Shown in pieces: positions 27,623 to 37,464 of a stretch of DNA of 64,000 bases; within the stretch, counting starts at the first letter, position 1; the number at the start of each line of letters is the position of its first letter. The DNA is from Limnohabitans sp. 103DPR2 (GTDB lineage: Bacteria; Pseudomonadota; Gammaproteobacteria; Burkholderiales; Burkholderiaceae_C). Location of the stretch: positions 2,852,001 to 2,916,000 of the forward strand of contig NZ_CP011834.1 of the NCBI RefSeq assembly GCF_001412575.1, given 5' to 3'. Position numbers and translations under genes: made by a program. Below the pieces are notes generated by a model that worked only from the letters and a program-made list of their open reading frames with translations, did not search any database and had not been told where the DNA came from.

Positions 27623-28918
27623 ATGACGATGCAAATTTTCAGTGTGGGTGGGGCCATTCGCGATGCCCTTCTGCGTCAACCTGTCAAAGACAAAGATTGG
27701 GTGGTCGTAGGCGCAACGCCTGCTGACATGACGGCACTCGGCTATCAAACTGTGGGCAAAGATTTCCCTGTGTTTTTGCATCCGCAATCGCGCGAGGAAT
27801 ATGCCCTGGCGCGCACCGAGCGCAAAACCGCACCAGGCTACAAAGGCTTTGTGGTGCATGCCTCGCCTGATGTCACCTTAGAAGAAGACCTTGCAAGGCG
27901 AGACCTCACCATCAATGCCATGGCACTGCCAGAGGCGCATTCAGGCTTGCTGGATCCAGCATCGACGTCCAACTCACCGCAAACATTGGAAGACGTCTTC
28001 TCAGCACACGGCATTGACCCTTATCACGGTTGGCAAGATCTGAAAAACAAAACCCTCCGACACGTCACCACCGCCTTCCGCGAAGATCCTGTGCGCATCC
28101 TGCGACTGGCTCGCTTTGCTGCGCGCTTTCCAGAATTCAAAATTGCCCCTGAAACTCTGCAACTCATGCAAGACATGGTGCAAGCCGGCGAAGTTGAACA
28201 TTTGGTACCCGAACGTGTGTGGCAAGAATTGGCGAAAGGCCTGATGACGCAAAAGCCCTCGCGCATGTTTGACGTGCTGAAAGCCTGTGGAGCGCTGCAA
28301 GTTTTGTTGCCCGAAGTGAATGCTTTGTGGGGCGTGCCGCAGCGTGCTGAGCATCATCCTGAAATCGACACAGGTGTACACCTCATGATGGTGCTCGACA
28401 TGAGCGCACAACTGAATGCATCTTTGCCTGTGCGCGTGGCCTGCCTCATGCACGATTTGGGCAAAGGCAGCACGCCGCAAAGCGAGTGGCCCAGGCACAT
28501 TGCCCACGAACAGCGCAGCGCCAAGTTGCTCAAGCAAGTTTGCGAGCGCCTGCGTGTCCCTGTGGAGTGCAAAGAGTTGGCCGATGTGGTTGCTCGTGAA
28601 CACGGCAACATTCACCGCAGTCACGACTTGAATGCGGCTGCATTGATGCGCTTGCTTGAACGCTGCGATGCCATTCGAAAGCCCGATCGCTGGCCCGAGA
28701 TCTTGTTGGCCTGCGAGTGTGATGCACGAGGTCGACTTGGGTTTGAAGATTCAGCCTACGCACCCAAATCGCGATTGCTCAAAGCGCTAGAGGCTGCGTT
28801 GTCTGTGACCACCGCGGACATAGCGGCCGAGGCGCAAAAACAGGGCCTCACGGGCCCTGCAGTTGGCGAAAAAATACATCAAGCCAGAGTAGAGGCCATT
28901 GCCCACTTGTGGGTCTAG
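27623..28918 (+). CDS. cca: Multifunctional CCA tRNA nucleotidyltransferase
   Basis: 431 aa. Adds or repairs the 3' CCA of tRNA. The nucleotidyltransferase domain has VGGAIRDALL and KDKDWVVVG (residues 7-33), RRDLTINAMAL and the arginine segment REDPVRILRLARFAARF; an HD domain follows (ACLMHDLGKGS), so it is the bacterial class II form with phosphohydrolase activity. An ATG three codons in (27629) is also possible. Confidence 0.95.
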   Translation: MTMQIFSVGGAIRDALLRQPVKDKDWVVVGATPADMTALGYQTVGKDFPVFLHPQSREEYALARTERKTAPGYKGFVVHASPDVTLEEDLARRDLTINAMALPEAHSGLLDPASTSNSPQTLEDVFSAHGIDPYHGWQDLKNKTLRHVTTAFREDPVRILRLARFAARFPEFKIAPETLQLMQDMVQAGEVEHLVPERVWQELAKGLMTQKPSRMFDVLKACGALQVLLPEVNALWGVPQRAEHHPEIDTGVHLMMVLDMSAQLNASLPVRVACLMHDLGKGSTPQSEWPRHIAHEQRSAKLLKQVCERLRVPVECKELADVVAREHGNIHRSHDLNAAALMRLLERCDAIRKPDRWPEILLACECDARGRLGFEDSAYAPKSRLLKALEAALSVTTADIAAEAQKQGLTGPAVGEKIHQARVEAIAHLWV

Positions 28919-28944
28919 GCACTCAACTCACAGCACACCTCGAA

Positions 28945-29211
28945 TTAACGAGAAGGTGTGCGAGGCGTGCGTGGCGCTGCCGGTGGACGGCCTGCCAAAT
29001 GACGGAAACTGATACGGCCTTTGGTGAGGTCGTAGGGTGACAACTCCAGCGTGACGCGGTCGCCCGCCAAAATGCGAATGTGGTTCTTGCGCATCTTGCC
29101 TGCTGAGTAAGCGATCAACTGGTGACCGTTGTCCAAGGTCACACGAAAACGTGTGTCAGGTAAAACCTCGTTCACAACGCCCATCTGTTCGATCAAGTCT
29201 TCTTTCGCCAT
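28945..29211 (-). CDS. infA: Translation initiation factor IF-1 (extra copy)
   Basis: 88 aa. S1-type OB fold, [44 protein letters not shown] and [12 protein letters not shown], the IF-1 signature. It is longer than the usual 72 aa because of a Pro/Arg-rich tail ([13 protein letters not shown]). No ribosomal operon surrounds it, so it is probably a second infA as in many Burkholderiales. Its stop region lies in a hairpin (GCACACCT/AGGTGTGC) shared with cca. Confidence 0.93.
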   Translation of the reverse strand: MAKEDLIEQMGVVNEVLPDTRFRVTLDNGHQLIAYSAGKMRKNHIRILAGDRVTLELSPYDLTKGRISFRHLAGRPPAAPRTPRTPSR

Positions 29212-29238
29212 TTTTTCCTTTCAGGTTCTCTGGGGGGT

Positions 29239-29484
29239 TCAGTGGGCTTGCGTGGTTGCACGCACCCAATCCAAACCTTGTGCCAACGCAAAGTTGGCAG
29301 CAGCATCGCGGGTGGCGAAGTCATTGGTAAAACACATCACCCGATCGGTACTGGCACTGCCACGTCCACTTGCCACTGACACTTGGGCCGCAAAGCGACC
29401 ACAAGGCAAGGCGCGCGGACAAGCGGCGATGCGGTATTTTCCCACGGTGAGGGGGTTATTTTCAAAAGTAATCGTATGAATCAT
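29239..29484 (-). CDS. Small conserved hypothetical protein
   Basis: 81 aa: beta-rich start (MIHTITFENNPLTVGKYRIA), a middle of basic and small residues with three cysteines, and a helical end (FATRDAAANFALAQGLDWV). No family recognised. Coding is supported by the position 27 bp upstream of infA on the same strand and by the absence of stops; its frame is better than the overlapping plus-strand frame, which is disordered. Function unknown. Confidence 0.6.
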   Translation of the reverse strand: MIHTITFENNPLTVGKYRIAACPRALPCGRFAAQVSVASGRGSASTDRVMCFTNDFATRDAAANFALAQGLDWVRATTQAH

Positions 29485-29828
29485 CTAAAAGCTAAAAATT
29501 TGGTGTGTACAGAGCAACACATTGGACGCCTGCAGAGGGCTGAAACGCCTTGCAAATGCCTCCAAATGACCCGTTCAATGCCGTCTTAGGGGCGAAGGGA
29601 GGTCGTGTTGGCCTGGTGAATGCCCGTTGGGGGCACATAAAAAAAGGGGGAAGCGTGAAATCAAACCCACCCGTGCTTGGGGGTGCGCCGCTCTTCTGCA
29701 TGAGTCTTCATACGAGAAATGAAGCAATTTGCAGGGACCGCGCTTGTCGTGAAGGTCTTTGTTTCGATGTCAAAGATCTTCAACGAACGCGAACTGTAAC
29801 ACAAATGTTTTAAAACTTGTCTGCTTAT
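29485..29828. other. 344-bp spacer, nothing recognised
   Basis: Between the DUF2905 gene and the small hypothetical gene. Open frames here have low-complexity or arginine-rich translations and no ribosome sites, so I call no gene. A 10-bp palindrome GTTTTAAAAC (about 29805) and a GGGGGCA/TGCCCCC-like patch occur. It may hold the promoter for the 29239-29484/infA genes or a small RNA. Confidence 0.4.
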
Positions 29829-30023
29829 TTATAGAAACTTTGCAATCAGGCTGATCACGAAGCTAAACAGCAGGGTGCTGGCCAAGGGAATGAACCACTC
29901 GCGGCCAAACAATTTGAAATGAAAGTCACCGGGTAATTTGCCCAGACCCATTTTTTCCATCCACGGCCTGACCCAGCTGATCAGCACCAGGGCCAGAAAA
30001 GTCACGATGAGCCAGCGCAGCAT
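29829..30023 (-). CDS. DUF2905 small membrane protein
   Basis: 64 aa with two membrane helices (LIVTFLALVLISWV; FIPLASTLLFSFVISLIAKFL) around LGKLPGDFHF, the core of DUF2905. Function unknown. It starts 11 bp after the MidA-type methyltransferase gene, so the two are co-transcribed. Confidence 0.9.
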   Translation of the reverse strand: MLRWLIVTFLALVLISWVRPWMEKMGLGKLPGDFHFKLFGREWFIPLASTLLFSFVISLIAKFL

Positions 30024-30034
30024 AGGGGCTGGGC

Positions 30035-31156
30035 TTAAAGCCGATGGCTGCGGTCGCCCGCTGCAAATCCTTGGGCCTGCCAGTGCGCGTGTGTGGCAAA
30101 GCCCACCACCTTGAACAGCTCGCCCATTTCATGCTCACTGATCAGCTTCATGGCCTGAGCCCGTTCAAGCAAAGCAGAAGCGGCCATGCGTTCAGCCAAA
30201 CCTAAATTCAGCAAAAACCTCGCTTGGCTGGTGTAGCCCAGCACATTCAAACCCGCATCTTGTCCGGCCAATGCAATGCCCGTGAAGTTCACGTGGGCCG
30301 TGATGTCCTTCAAACCCACCGCCGCCAAAGGATTGGCATCAGCCTTGTGGGCTTGGTGGCACATCACCGTGCCCATGTGGCGCTCGGGGTGAAAAAACTC
30401 CGACTCTGGAAAGCCGTAATCCAGAAAGAAAGCCGCACCGCCCTTCTCACTGGCCAACAGGCGCTCTGCCAAGCTGGCCACAAAGGCTTCGCCTTGCGCT
30501 TGAATTTCGGTCAGGTAATCGTGCTCACCCACAGGCTCCAAGGGGGGACGCAATGCCGTCGGCCGGTCTTCCCAAGCCAAGCCATCAGGGGTTTCATGGG
30601 CCACCACAACCCCGCGCTCGTGCCAAACGCCTTGGATTCTGTGCAGCAATTTGACCGGCATGGCATCGAGCACTTCATTGCCCACCACCACGCCTTGCAT
30701 CGCTTCTGGCCATTGGCTGAGCCACTGCACCTGACTGCCAAACTCGGCCAACTTGGCCTGCTGTCTGGCCTTCAAGGTGCTCGACAAGTCCATGATGTTG
30801 TAGCGTTTAAGCTTGCAGCCCAAACGCTGCAGTTCGCTCAGCAACTGGTACGCCAATGCGCCGCTGCCCGCACCAAACTCCCACACCTCGTCGGTGCCTG
30901 TGGCGCTCAAAGCTTCGGCCACCTGTTGGGCCAAGGTGGCGCCAAACAAGGGCGACAACTCGGGGGCCGTGACAAAATCACTGCCCGACTGGGGCATGCG
31001 GCCAAACTTGGGGTGCTGGTTGGCGTAATAGCCCAAACCGGGCTCGTACAGGGCCAAGGCCATGAACTGATCAAACGGCAACCAGCCGTCGGCCGCCAAA
31101 ATGGCCTTGTGCACCCGCGCCAGCATGGCGGTCGTTAAACTATGAGTTTCTGTCAT
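30035..31156 (-). CDS. SAM-dependent methyltransferase, MidA/NDUFAF7 family
   Basis: 373 aa. Visible are MALALYEPGLGYYANQ, GSDFVTAPELSPLFG and the SAM-binding motif VWEFGAGSGALAYQLL (about residues 92-107), then DYGFPESEFFHPERHMGTVMCH (in part). NDUFAF7 dimethylates an arginine of complex I in mitochondria; the bacterial target is not established. The ATG at 31156 is chosen over a GTG one codon upstream. Divergent from the FolM-like gene. Confidence 0.92.
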   Translation of the reverse strand: MTETHSLTTAMLARVHKAILAADGWLPFDQFMALALYEPGLGYYANQHPKFGRMPQSGSDFVTAPELSPLFGATLAQQVAEALSATGTDEVWEFGAGSGALAYQLLSELQRLGCKLKRYNIMDLSSTLKARQQAKLAEFGSQVQWLSQWPEAMQGVVVGNEVLDAMPVKLLHRIQGVWHERGVVVAHETPDGLAWEDRPTALRPPLEPVGEHDYLTEIQAQGEAFVASLAERLLASEKGGAAFFLDYGFPESEFFHPERHMGTVMCHQAHKADANPLAAVGLKDITAHVNFTGIALAGQDAGLNVLGYTSQARFLLNLGLAERMAASALLERAQAMKLISEHEMGELFKVVGFATHAHWQAQGFAAGDRSHRL

Positions 31157-31175
31157 CACCCCCGATTGTCCCCGA

Positions 31176-31991
31176 ATGTCGACATCTTTTTCTTCTGCGC
31201 CTCACATGGCACCGCGCACAGCCCTGGTCACAGGCGCTGGCAAGCGCTTGGGCAGAGAAATCGCCTTGGGCCTGGCCCAAGCGGGGTGGCAAGTGGCCGT
31301 GCACTACAAAAGCTCTGCAGCTGAAGCTTTGCAAACGGCCAAAGATTGTTTGGCCTTGAACGCAGACACGGCTTCATTGGACCCGCACCGGTTTATTTTT
31401 CAAGCCTACTTGGCTGACGAAACAGCCACCCGCAATCTATTACCCCAAGTGGCCGCCCAACTGGGCCATGTTCACGGTGTGGTCAACAGTGCCGCCTTGT
31501 TCGAGCACGATGACATTCACAGCTTCAGTTATGCCAACATGGCGCAACATTGGGCCACCAACACTGGCGCCGCCATTGTGTTGGCGCAGGCTTTGCATCA
31601 GCATTGCCAAGCACGTCAGGCACCCGCTGCCGAGGCTGTCGTCATCAACATGCTCGATCAAAAGTTGTGGAACCCCAACCCCGACTTTTTAAGTTACACC
31701 TTGTCCAAGGCGGCACTGGAAGCGGCCAATACCTTGTTGGCGCAAGCCTTGGCGCCGCAAGTGCGCGTGGTGGGCGTGGCCCCTGGCCTCACGCTCACCA
31801 GCCACATGCTGGACGATGACAAGTTTCAACAACTGCACAAGCTCAGCCCCTTGGGCCGCTCCTCCTCCGCCCAGGATGTGGTGAGCACCGTGGTGTTTGC
31901 CATGCAAAACCGCGCCATCACAGGCACCACCTTGTTGGTCGATGGCGGACAGCACTTGATGAAGTTCGAGCGCGATTTTTCTTTGATGTGA
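31176..31991 (+). CDS. SDR oxidoreductase, FolM/pteridine reductase-like
   Basis: 271 aa. Short-chain dehydrogenase with the pteridine-reductase type nucleotide motif TGAGKRLGRE (TGx3RxG, about residues 19-28) and the active-site SYTLSKAALEAAN (Tyr-x3-Lys). FolB follows by 7 bp, which supports a role in reducing dihydropterins or dihydrofolate with NADPH. An inner ATG at 31206 would give a start closer to the Rossmann strand. Confidence 0.85.
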   Translation: MSTSFSSAPHMAPRTALVTGAGKRLGREIALGLAQAGWQVAVHYKSSAAEALQTAKDCLALNADTASLDPHRFIFQAYLADETATRNLLPQVAAQLGHVHGVVNSAALFEHDDIHSFSYANMAQHWATNTGAAIVLAQALHQHCQARQAPAAEAVVINMLDQKLWNPNPDFLSYTLSKAALEAANTLLAQALAPQVRVVGVAPGLTLTSHMLDDDKFQQLHKLSPLGRSSSAQDVVSTVVFAMQNRAITGTTLLVDGGQHLMKFERDFSLM

Positions 31992-31998
31992 GCACCCC

Positions 31999-32382
31999 AT
32001 GACGGCCACCCCCACAGCCACCTCAGGCAACCAAACCCTCACGCTCACAGGCCTCCGCTTTGATGCCAACTTGGGCATCTTGGAACACGAGAAAACAGCA
32101 CCTCAGCCCATTCAAGTCGACGCCGAACTCAACCTCGGCCCCCAACCCTTGCTGCCGCGCGACGACGACATCAGCAATGTGCTGGACTACCGCAAGGTGC
32201 GCAAAATCATCATCGATGAATGCACGGCCGAGCATGTCAACTTGCTCGAAAGCCTCATCGGCAAACTTGCGCACCGCCTCATGCAGTTGCATGGCGTTAA
32301 AGGCGTGCGCGTGAAGATTGCCAAACTCGAAATTTTTGAAGATTGCGAAGTTGCCATTCGCATGGAAACAGGACAATGGTGA
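31999..32382 (+). CDS. folB: Dihydroneopterin aldolase
   Basis: 127 aa. Folate pathway, dihydroneopterin to 6-hydroxymethyl-dihydropterin. Family segments: [50 protein letters not shown] and a C-terminal VKIAKLEIF. The active-site Tyr and Glu of the family sit in LDYRK and LLESL. It is in an operon with the FolM-like reductase and followed 4 bp later by ttcA. Confidence 0.9.
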   Translation: MTATPTATSGNQTLTLTGLRFDANLGILEHEKTAPQPIQVDAELNLGPQPLLPRDDDISNVLDYRKVRKIIIDECTAEHVNLLESLIGKLAHRLMQLHGVKGVRVKIAKLEIFEDCEVAIRMETGQW

Positions 32383-32386
32383 ACCC

Positions 32387-33358
32387 ATGAATGCACCCAC
32401 CCAAAACAGCTGGCTAGAAGCCGTGGCCGACGATGCCGATGCGCTGGCCGAACAAGCCGAGCAAAAAGCCAAGGCCATCAAGATTGAACGCGAAACGCAC
32501 AAGCTCGAAAAGCGCTTGTGCCGTCAGGTGGGTCAGGCCATCAGCGAGTTCAACATGATTGAAGAAGGCGACCGCATCATGGTCTGCATGTCGGGCGGCA
32601 AAGACAGCTACGGCATGCTCGACATCTTGATGAAGATGAAGCAGCGTGCGCCTGTCAACTTCGAGCTGATCGCTGTTAACCTGGATCAAAAGCAGCCTGG
32701 CTTTCCTGCCGAAATTTTGCCCGCTTACCTGGGCAGTTTGGGCATTCCGTTTCACATTGAAACGCAAGACACCTATTCCATCGTGAAGGACAAAATTCCC
32801 GAAGGTAAGACCATGTGCAGTTTGTGCAGTCGATTGCGCCGCGGTATTTTGTACAAGGTGGCCGGTCAACTCAAGTGCAACAAATTGGCCTTGGGCCATC
32901 ACCGCGATGACATGCTGCAAACCTTTTTCCTCAACATGTTTTTTGGTGGCAAGCTCAAGGGCATGCCGCCCAAATTGCTGAGCGACAACGGTGAGTTCAT
33001 GGTCATTCGCCCGCTGGCCCATGTGGCCGAAGCCGACCTGACACGCTGGGCCGAACACCGTCAGTTCCCCATCATTCCTTGCACGCTTTGCGGCAGCCAA
33101 GAAAACTTGCAGCGCAAACAAATTGGCAACATGATTCGCGACTGGCAGAAAAAATACCCAGGACGCATTGAAAACATGTTTGCCGCTTTGCAAAACGTGG
33201 TGCCCTCCCACTTGATGGACGCCCAGTTGCACGACTTTAAAAATTTGCAAATCACCGGCAAGCCCAATCCCGATGGCGACAAAGCATTTGACGAAGAAAG
33301 CTTTGAAGCGCCCAATGTCATGGCCAGCTTGCAGGGTGTGCAAGTGGTGCAACTTTGA
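32387..33358 (+). CDS. ttcA: tRNA 2-thiocytidine biosynthesis protein TtcA
   Basis: 323 aa. Thiolates cytidine 32 in tRNA with ATP and a [4Fe-4S] cluster. Visible: PP-loop [14 protein letters not shown] (about residues 67-80), the first CxxC ([11 protein letters not shown]) and the second ([14 protein letters not shown]). The ATG at 32387 is the start preferred by length and by the 4-bp spacing after folB; the longer frame overlaps folB. Confidence 0.95.
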   Translation: MNAPTQNSWLEAVADDADALAEQAEQKAKAIKIERETHKLEKRLCRQVGQAISEFNMIEEGDRIMVCMSGGKDSYGMLDILMKMKQRAPVNFELIAVNLDQKQPGFPAEILPAYLGSLGIPFHIETQDTYSIVKDKIPEGKTMCSLCSRLRRGILYKVAGQLKCNKLALGHHRDDMLQTFFLNMFFGGKLKGMPPKLLSDNGEFMVIRPLAHVAEADLTRWAEHRQFPIIPCTLCGSQENLQRKQIGNMIRDWQKKYPGRIENMFAALQNVVPSHLMDAQLHDFKNLQITGKPNPDGDKAFDEESFEAPNVMASLQGVQVVQL

Positions 33359-33401
33359 ACCGAGTGACTTTGCCCAACACGTATTTCTTCAGGAGGCAAT
33401 C

Positions 33402-34064
33402 ATGAAACAGCCTGCCATGTCTCAAAGCATGAAGCGCATCTTCTTGCTGGCCGTTACGGCCAGCATGTTGCTGCTGACTGCATGCACCAACGTTCGCATC
33501 ATTGAAAGCCAAGTTCAGTCCACGCCGCAATGGACAGCGCCTGCACCAGCCAAAGCGTTTTACCGCTGGGATCGCTTGCCTGCCGATGTCAACAACCCGC
33601 AAGCGGGTTGGGCCGAAGTTCAGCTGGAGTCTGCCTTGGCGCCACTGGGCTGGACACGCAACGACCTCGAAGCCCAGTACAGCATTTGGGTGGGCGTGCG
33701 CACCGCTGAGTTCATTGCAGACCCTTGGGGCCGACCTGTTCGCAGTCCTTGGGCCAACCACCTGCAAATCAGCGTGGGATCTGGCTACCGCGCACACGGC
33801 GTTGGTGTGGGCGTTGGCATGAGCACAGGTTTGCCACCCTTTGGCCGCGCTGGTTTTCCACCGCCTTCTGGTTACGCCCAAGAAGTCAGCATCATCATTC
33901 GCGATTTGAACACCAGCAACGTGGTGTACCAAACCAAAGCCACGCATGAAGGCCCTTGGGCCGATCACGCCAATATTTTGCCCGTCATGATGGCCGCCGC
34001 CTTGCAAGGATTTCCCAATCCCCAAGTCCGAAACCGACGCGTTGATACCACCATTTCACGCTGA
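33402..34064 (+). CDS. DUF4136-like lipoprotein
   Basis: 220 aa. Lipoprotein signal with lipobox LLLTAC (Cys near residue 26). The mature domain has WAEVQLESALAPLGW, SIWVGVRTAEF and IIIRDLNTSNVVYQTKA, as in DUF4136 proteins; a Gly/Val/Pro-rich stretch sits at about 140-165. Function unknown. An AGGAGG ribosome site at 33391-33396 fixes the start at 33402. The open frame upstream is overlap with ttcA. Confidence 0.85.
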   Translation: MKQPAMSQSMKRIFLLAVTASMLLLTACTNVRIIESQVQSTPQWTAPAPAKAFYRWDRLPADVNNPQAGWAEVQLESALAPLGWTRNDLEAQYSIWVGVRTAEFIADPWGRPVRSPWANHLQISVGSGYRAHGVGVGVGMSTGLPPFGRAGFPPPSGYAQEVSIIIRDLNTSNVVYQTKATHEGPWADHANILPVMMAAALQGFPNPQVRNRRVDTTISR

Positions 34065-34086
34065 CATTTGAATCTGATTTTTGCGC

Positions 34087-34725
34087 ATGCAAGCTACCCG
34101 AATTCTGGCCATCCGTCATGGTGAAACTGCTTGGAATGTCGACACCCGCATCCAAGGCCAACTCGACATTCCCCTCAACGCCAAAGGCGAGTGGCAAGCT
34201 GCCCAATTGGCCAAAGCCTTGGCCGCGCAAGATCCCTTGCATGCGGTGTACACCAGCGATTTAAAACGCGCCCATCAAACCGCCACTGCTGTGGCTGTGC
34301 AGCAAGGCTTAGAGGCCATCAGCCATCCCGGTTTGCGCGAGCGCGGCTTTGGCGCCTTTGAAGGCAAAACCTTTGCCGAAATTGAACGCGACCTGCCAGA
34401 AGATTCCATGCGATGGCGCAAACGCGATCCACTGTGGGCACCGCCTCAAGGTGGTGAATCTTTGGTCGTGATGGAACAGCGCGTGCGTCAAACCTTGGAC
34501 GATTTAGCGGCCCAACACGTGGGGCAACACATTGCTTTGTTTGCACATGGCGGCGTGATGGATTTGTTGTACCGCATTGCCACTGGCCTGGATTTGCAAG
34601 CGCCGCGCTCATGGACGCTCACCAACACCGCCATCAACCGCTTGCTGTGGACACCGCAAAGTGTCACCTTGGTCGGTTGGGCCGACACGTCGCATTTAGA
34701 CGAAACCACGCGCGACGAATTCTGA
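34087..34725 (+). CDS. Histidine phosphatase family protein (phosphoglycerate mutase-like)
   Basis: 212 aa. The RHG motif IRHGETAWN (catalytic His near residue 10), SDLKRAHQTA and the second His in FAHGGVMD identify a branch-1 histidine phosphatase. It could be a phosphatase of small phosphate esters or an alpha-ribazole phosphatase-like enzyme rather than a glycolytic mutase. The ATG at 34087 is chosen over a TTG two codons upstream. Convergent with ruvB. Confidence 0.9.
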   Translation: MQATRILAIRHGETAWNVDTRIQGQLDIPLNAKGEWQAAQLAKALAAQDPLHAVYTSDLKRAHQTATAVAVQQGLEAISHPGLRERGFGAFEGKTFAEIERDLPEDSMRWRKRDPLWAPPQGGESLVVMEQRVRQTLDDLAAQHVGQHIALFAHGGVMDLLYRIATGLDLQAPRSWTLTNTAINRLLWTPQSVTLVGWADTSHLDETTRDEF

Positions 34726-34768
34726 AGCGGCTGACACCGAGCTTGCGGCTTTTGCTTGGCCGCTTGTT

Positions 34769-35821
34769 TCAGTCTTGCGTGAAGCTTTTGGGCGGTGTCA
34801 CACCCAAATGGCGATAGGCCGCCAAGGTGGCCATGCGGCCACGCGGCGTGCGCTGCAAGAAGCCCTGCTGAATCAAGTAGGGCTCAATCACATCCTCAAT
34901 GGTGTCGCGTTCTTCGCCAATGCTGGCGGCAATGTTGTCCAAGCCCACAGGGCCACCATCGAAACGGTGAATCACAGCTTCCAATAATTTGCGGTCCATC
35001 AAATCGAAACCTTCAGGGTCGACATCCAGCATGGACAAAGCACGTTTGGCAATGTCGTGTGTGATGTGGCCCACGCCTTTGACATCGGCGTAATCGCGAA
35101 CTCTTCGCAGCAAGCGATTGGCGATGCGCGGCGTACCGCGGGAACGCTTGGCAATTTCTTGACCACCGGCTGCATCCATGGGTGCTTTGAGCAGGCTGGC
35201 ACTGCGCGTCACAATGCGCGCCAACTCTTCAGGGGTGTAAAACTCCAGGCGCGACACGATGCCAAAGCGATCGCGCAAAGGGTTGGTCAGCATGCCTGCG
35301 CGGGTGGTGGCACCCACCAAGGTGAAGGGTTGCAAATCGAGCTTGATGCTGCGTGCTGCGGGGCCTTCGCCAATCATGATGTCGATTTGATAGTCCTCTA
35401 AGGCGGGGTACAAAATTTCTTCCACCACGGGCGACAAACGATGGATCTCGTCAATGAAGAGCACATCGTTCTTTTCTAAATTGGTGAGCAATGCCGCCAG
35501 GTCTTTGGGTTTTTCAAGCACGGGGCCACTGGTTTGACGCAGGTTCACACCCAGCTCGGCGGCAATGATGTGGCTCAAGGTGGTCTTGCCCAAACCGGGC
35601 GGGCCAAACAAGAGCACGTGGTCTAGCGGCTCGCCGCGCATTTTGGCGGCGCCAATGAAAATCTCCAGTTGCTCGCGCACCTTGGCTTGGCCCACATAGT
35701 CGTCCAGCAACTTGGGGCGCAAGGCGCGCTCAATGGCTTCTTCTTGAGGCGTTTCGGGTGTGGCGTCCACCATGCGCGCGGGCGGCGGCGGTGTTCCAAA
35801 GTCGTCGGTTTGAATGCTCAT
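34769..35821 (-). CDS. ruvB: Holliday junction branch migration ATPase RuvB
   Basis: 350 aa. AAA+ motor of branch migration. Walker [10 protein letters not shown], Walker [12 protein letters not shown], sensor region [18 protein letters not shown] and the winged-helix end [14 protein letters not shown]. It starts 9 bp after ruvA; no ruvC lies beside them in this window. Confidence 0.97.
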   Translation of the reverse strand: MSIQTDDFGTPPPPARMVDATPETPQEEAIERALRPKLLDDYVGQAKVREQLEIFIGAAKMRGEPLDHVLLFGPPGLGKTTLSHIIAAELGVNLRQTSGPVLEKPKDLAALLTNLEKNDVLFIDEIHRLSPVVEEILYPALEDYQIDIMIGEGPAARSIKLDLQPFTLVGATTRAGMLTNPLRDRFGIVSRLEFYTPEELARIVTRSASLLKAPMDAAGGQEIAKRSRGTPRIANRLLRRVRDYADVKGVGHITHDIAKRALSMLDVDPEGFDLMDRKLLEAVIHRFDGGPVGLDNIAASIGEERDTIEDVIEPYLIQQGFLQRTPRGRMATLAAYRHLGVTPPKSFTQD

Positions 35822-35830
35822 GGTGTCCGT

Positions 35831-36403
35831 TTATTTGGCCAAGGCCTTGAGTGCCATTTTGATGCCATCGCTCACACCCACATCAGCGGGCAAAGATTTC
35901 AAGGCCAAAGCAGCTTCCTTGTCACTGTAGCCCAAAGCCACCAGGGCTTGCAAAATATCGCTGGCGTGGTCGTGTGATGCGCTGCCTGTGGTGAGCAAGT
36001 CGGCGCCCAATTTGCCTTTGAGTTCTAGCAACAAACGCTCAGCGGTTTTCTTGCCAATGCCGGGCACTTTGACCAAACGCCCCGCTTCTTGTTGGGTAAT
36101 GGCTTGCGCCAAATCGGCCACGCCCATGCCCGACAACACACTCAATGCGGTGCGGGGGCCGACGCCTGAAATTTTGATTAACTGCCTGAAGGCTGCGCGT
36201 TCTTCAGCTGTGGCAAAGCCGTACAAGAGTTGTGCGTCCTCGCGAACCACAAAATGCGTGAGCAACTTCACTTTTTCGCCCAAGGCTGGCAGGTTGTAGA
36301 AGGTGCTCATAGGCACGCTCACCTCGTAGCCCACACCATGGCAATCCACCATCACTTCGGGTGGGTTTTTGTCGATCAAAGTGCCTGTTAACTGACCAAT
36401 CAT
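35831..36403 (-). CDS. ruvA: Holliday junction DNA helicase RuvA
   Basis: 190 aa. Tetrameric junction-binding partner of RuvB. N-terminal OB domain ([17 protein letters not shown]), the acidic-pin/helix-hairpin-helix domain ([36 protein letters not shown]) and a C-terminal RuvB-contacting domain ([16 protein letters not shown]). Operon ruvA-ruvB; divergent from the phoH-like gene. Confidence 0.96.
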   Translation of the reverse strand: MIGQLTGTLIDKNPPEVMVDCHGVGYEVSVPMSTFYNLPALGEKVKLLTHFVVREDAQLLYGFATAEERAAFRQLIKISGVGPRTALSVLSGMGVADLAQAITQQEAGRLVKVPGIGKKTAERLLLELKGKLGADLLTTGSASHDHASDILQALVALGYSDKEAALALKSLPADVGVSDGIKMALKALAK

Positions 36404-36502
36404 GGCGTGCCGTTCTTCTTCATCAGATAAGTGCCTATCATTAGGGGGTCAGACATCGATGCCCCTGGCTTGGATGTCTATTTTCCACTGAGGATTATCA
36501 GC

Positions 36503-37459
36503 TTGATTGTCAGACACAATTTCACGCCGCACAACAATACCCGCATGACCCATCTTTGCGGCCCCATGGACGCGCATTTGCGCACCATCGAAGCTGGGCT
36601 GCAGGTCAAAATTGCCCATCGGCATGAGCAGTTCAAGATCGACGGCCCCAAAGCCAAAGCCAACCAAGCGCTGGAGTTGCTGCAGGCACTCTATGAAATG
36701 GCCGACCGGCCCATCAAGGAAGATTCGCTTCAGCTCATGATGGCCGGCGACCCCGAGGTGGCCAACAACCCCGACGTGCCCACGCTGCAAACCCGCCGCG
36801 CCGACCTCAAAGCCCGAACCCCTGTGCAAGCTTTGTACATGGACAACATTGCCACGCACGACATCACCTTTGGCATTGGCCCAGCGGGTACAGGCAAAAC
36901 CTATTTGGCCGTGGCCAGCGCTGTCGACGCCCTGGAGCGCGCCAGTGTGCAACGCATTGTGCTCACCCGCCCTGCCGTGGAAGCTGGTGAACGATTGGGC
37001 TTCTTACCAGGCGATTTGTCGCAAAAGGTGGATCCCTATTTGCGTCCTTTGTACGACGCCCTGTACGACCTCATGGGTTACGACAAAGTGCAAAAAGCCT
37101 TTGAGCGCAATGCCATTGAAATTGCACCTTTGGCGTTCATGCGCGGCCGCACTTTGAACAATGCCTTTGTGATTTTGGACGAAGCACAAAACACCACGCC
37201 AGAGCAAATGAAAATGTTCCTCACCCGCATTGGCTTTGGTGCCAAGGCGGTGGTCACGGGTGATGTGAGTCAGATCGATTTACCCAAAGGGCAGCTCAGT
37301 GGCTTGATTGATGCCGAGCGTGTTTTAAGGCGCGTGAAGGGCATCGCCATGACGCGCTTTTCTAGTGCGGATGTGGTGCGTCATCCTTTGGTGGCGCGCA
37401 TTGTGGATGCTTATGATGCGCAAAGAACCACGGTGCGTAGTCGATCGATTGATGCTTAA
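36503..37459 (+). CDS. PhoH family ATPase (PhoH-like/YbeZ)
   Basis: 318 aa. An N-terminal KH-like part precedes Walker [19 protein letters not shown] (about residues 126-143), Walker [10 protein letters not shown] and [12 protein letters not shown]. YbeZ acts with YbeY in rRNA maturation, and ybeY follows by 5 bp. The start is uncertain: a GTG at 36431 keeps the frame open, but TTG at 36503 gives the usual N-terminus ([12 protein letters not shown]) and has a TGAGGA ribosome site 8 bp upstream. Confidence 0.92.
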   Translation: MIVRHNFTPHNNTRMTHLCGPMDAHLRTIEAGLQVKIAHRHEQFKIDGPKAKANQALELLQALYEMADRPIKEDSLQLMMAGDPEVANNPDVPTLQTRRADLKARTPVQALYMDNIATHDITFGIGPAGTGKTYLAVASAVDALERASVQRIVLTRPAVEAGERLGFLPGDLSQKVDPYLRPLYDALYDLMGYDKVQKAFERNAIEIAPLAFMRGRTLNNAFVILDEAQNTTPEQMKMFLTRIGFGAKAVVTGDVSQIDLPKGQLSGLIDAERVLRRVKGIAMTRFSSADVVRHPLVARIVDAYDAQRTTVRSRSIDA

Positions 37460-37464
37460 AACTT

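Noticed and set aside
29492..29813. Two overlapping small frames (minus 69 aa, plus 87 aa)
   Set aside because: Low-complexity or arginine-rich products with no ribosome site; neither is convincing as a gene.
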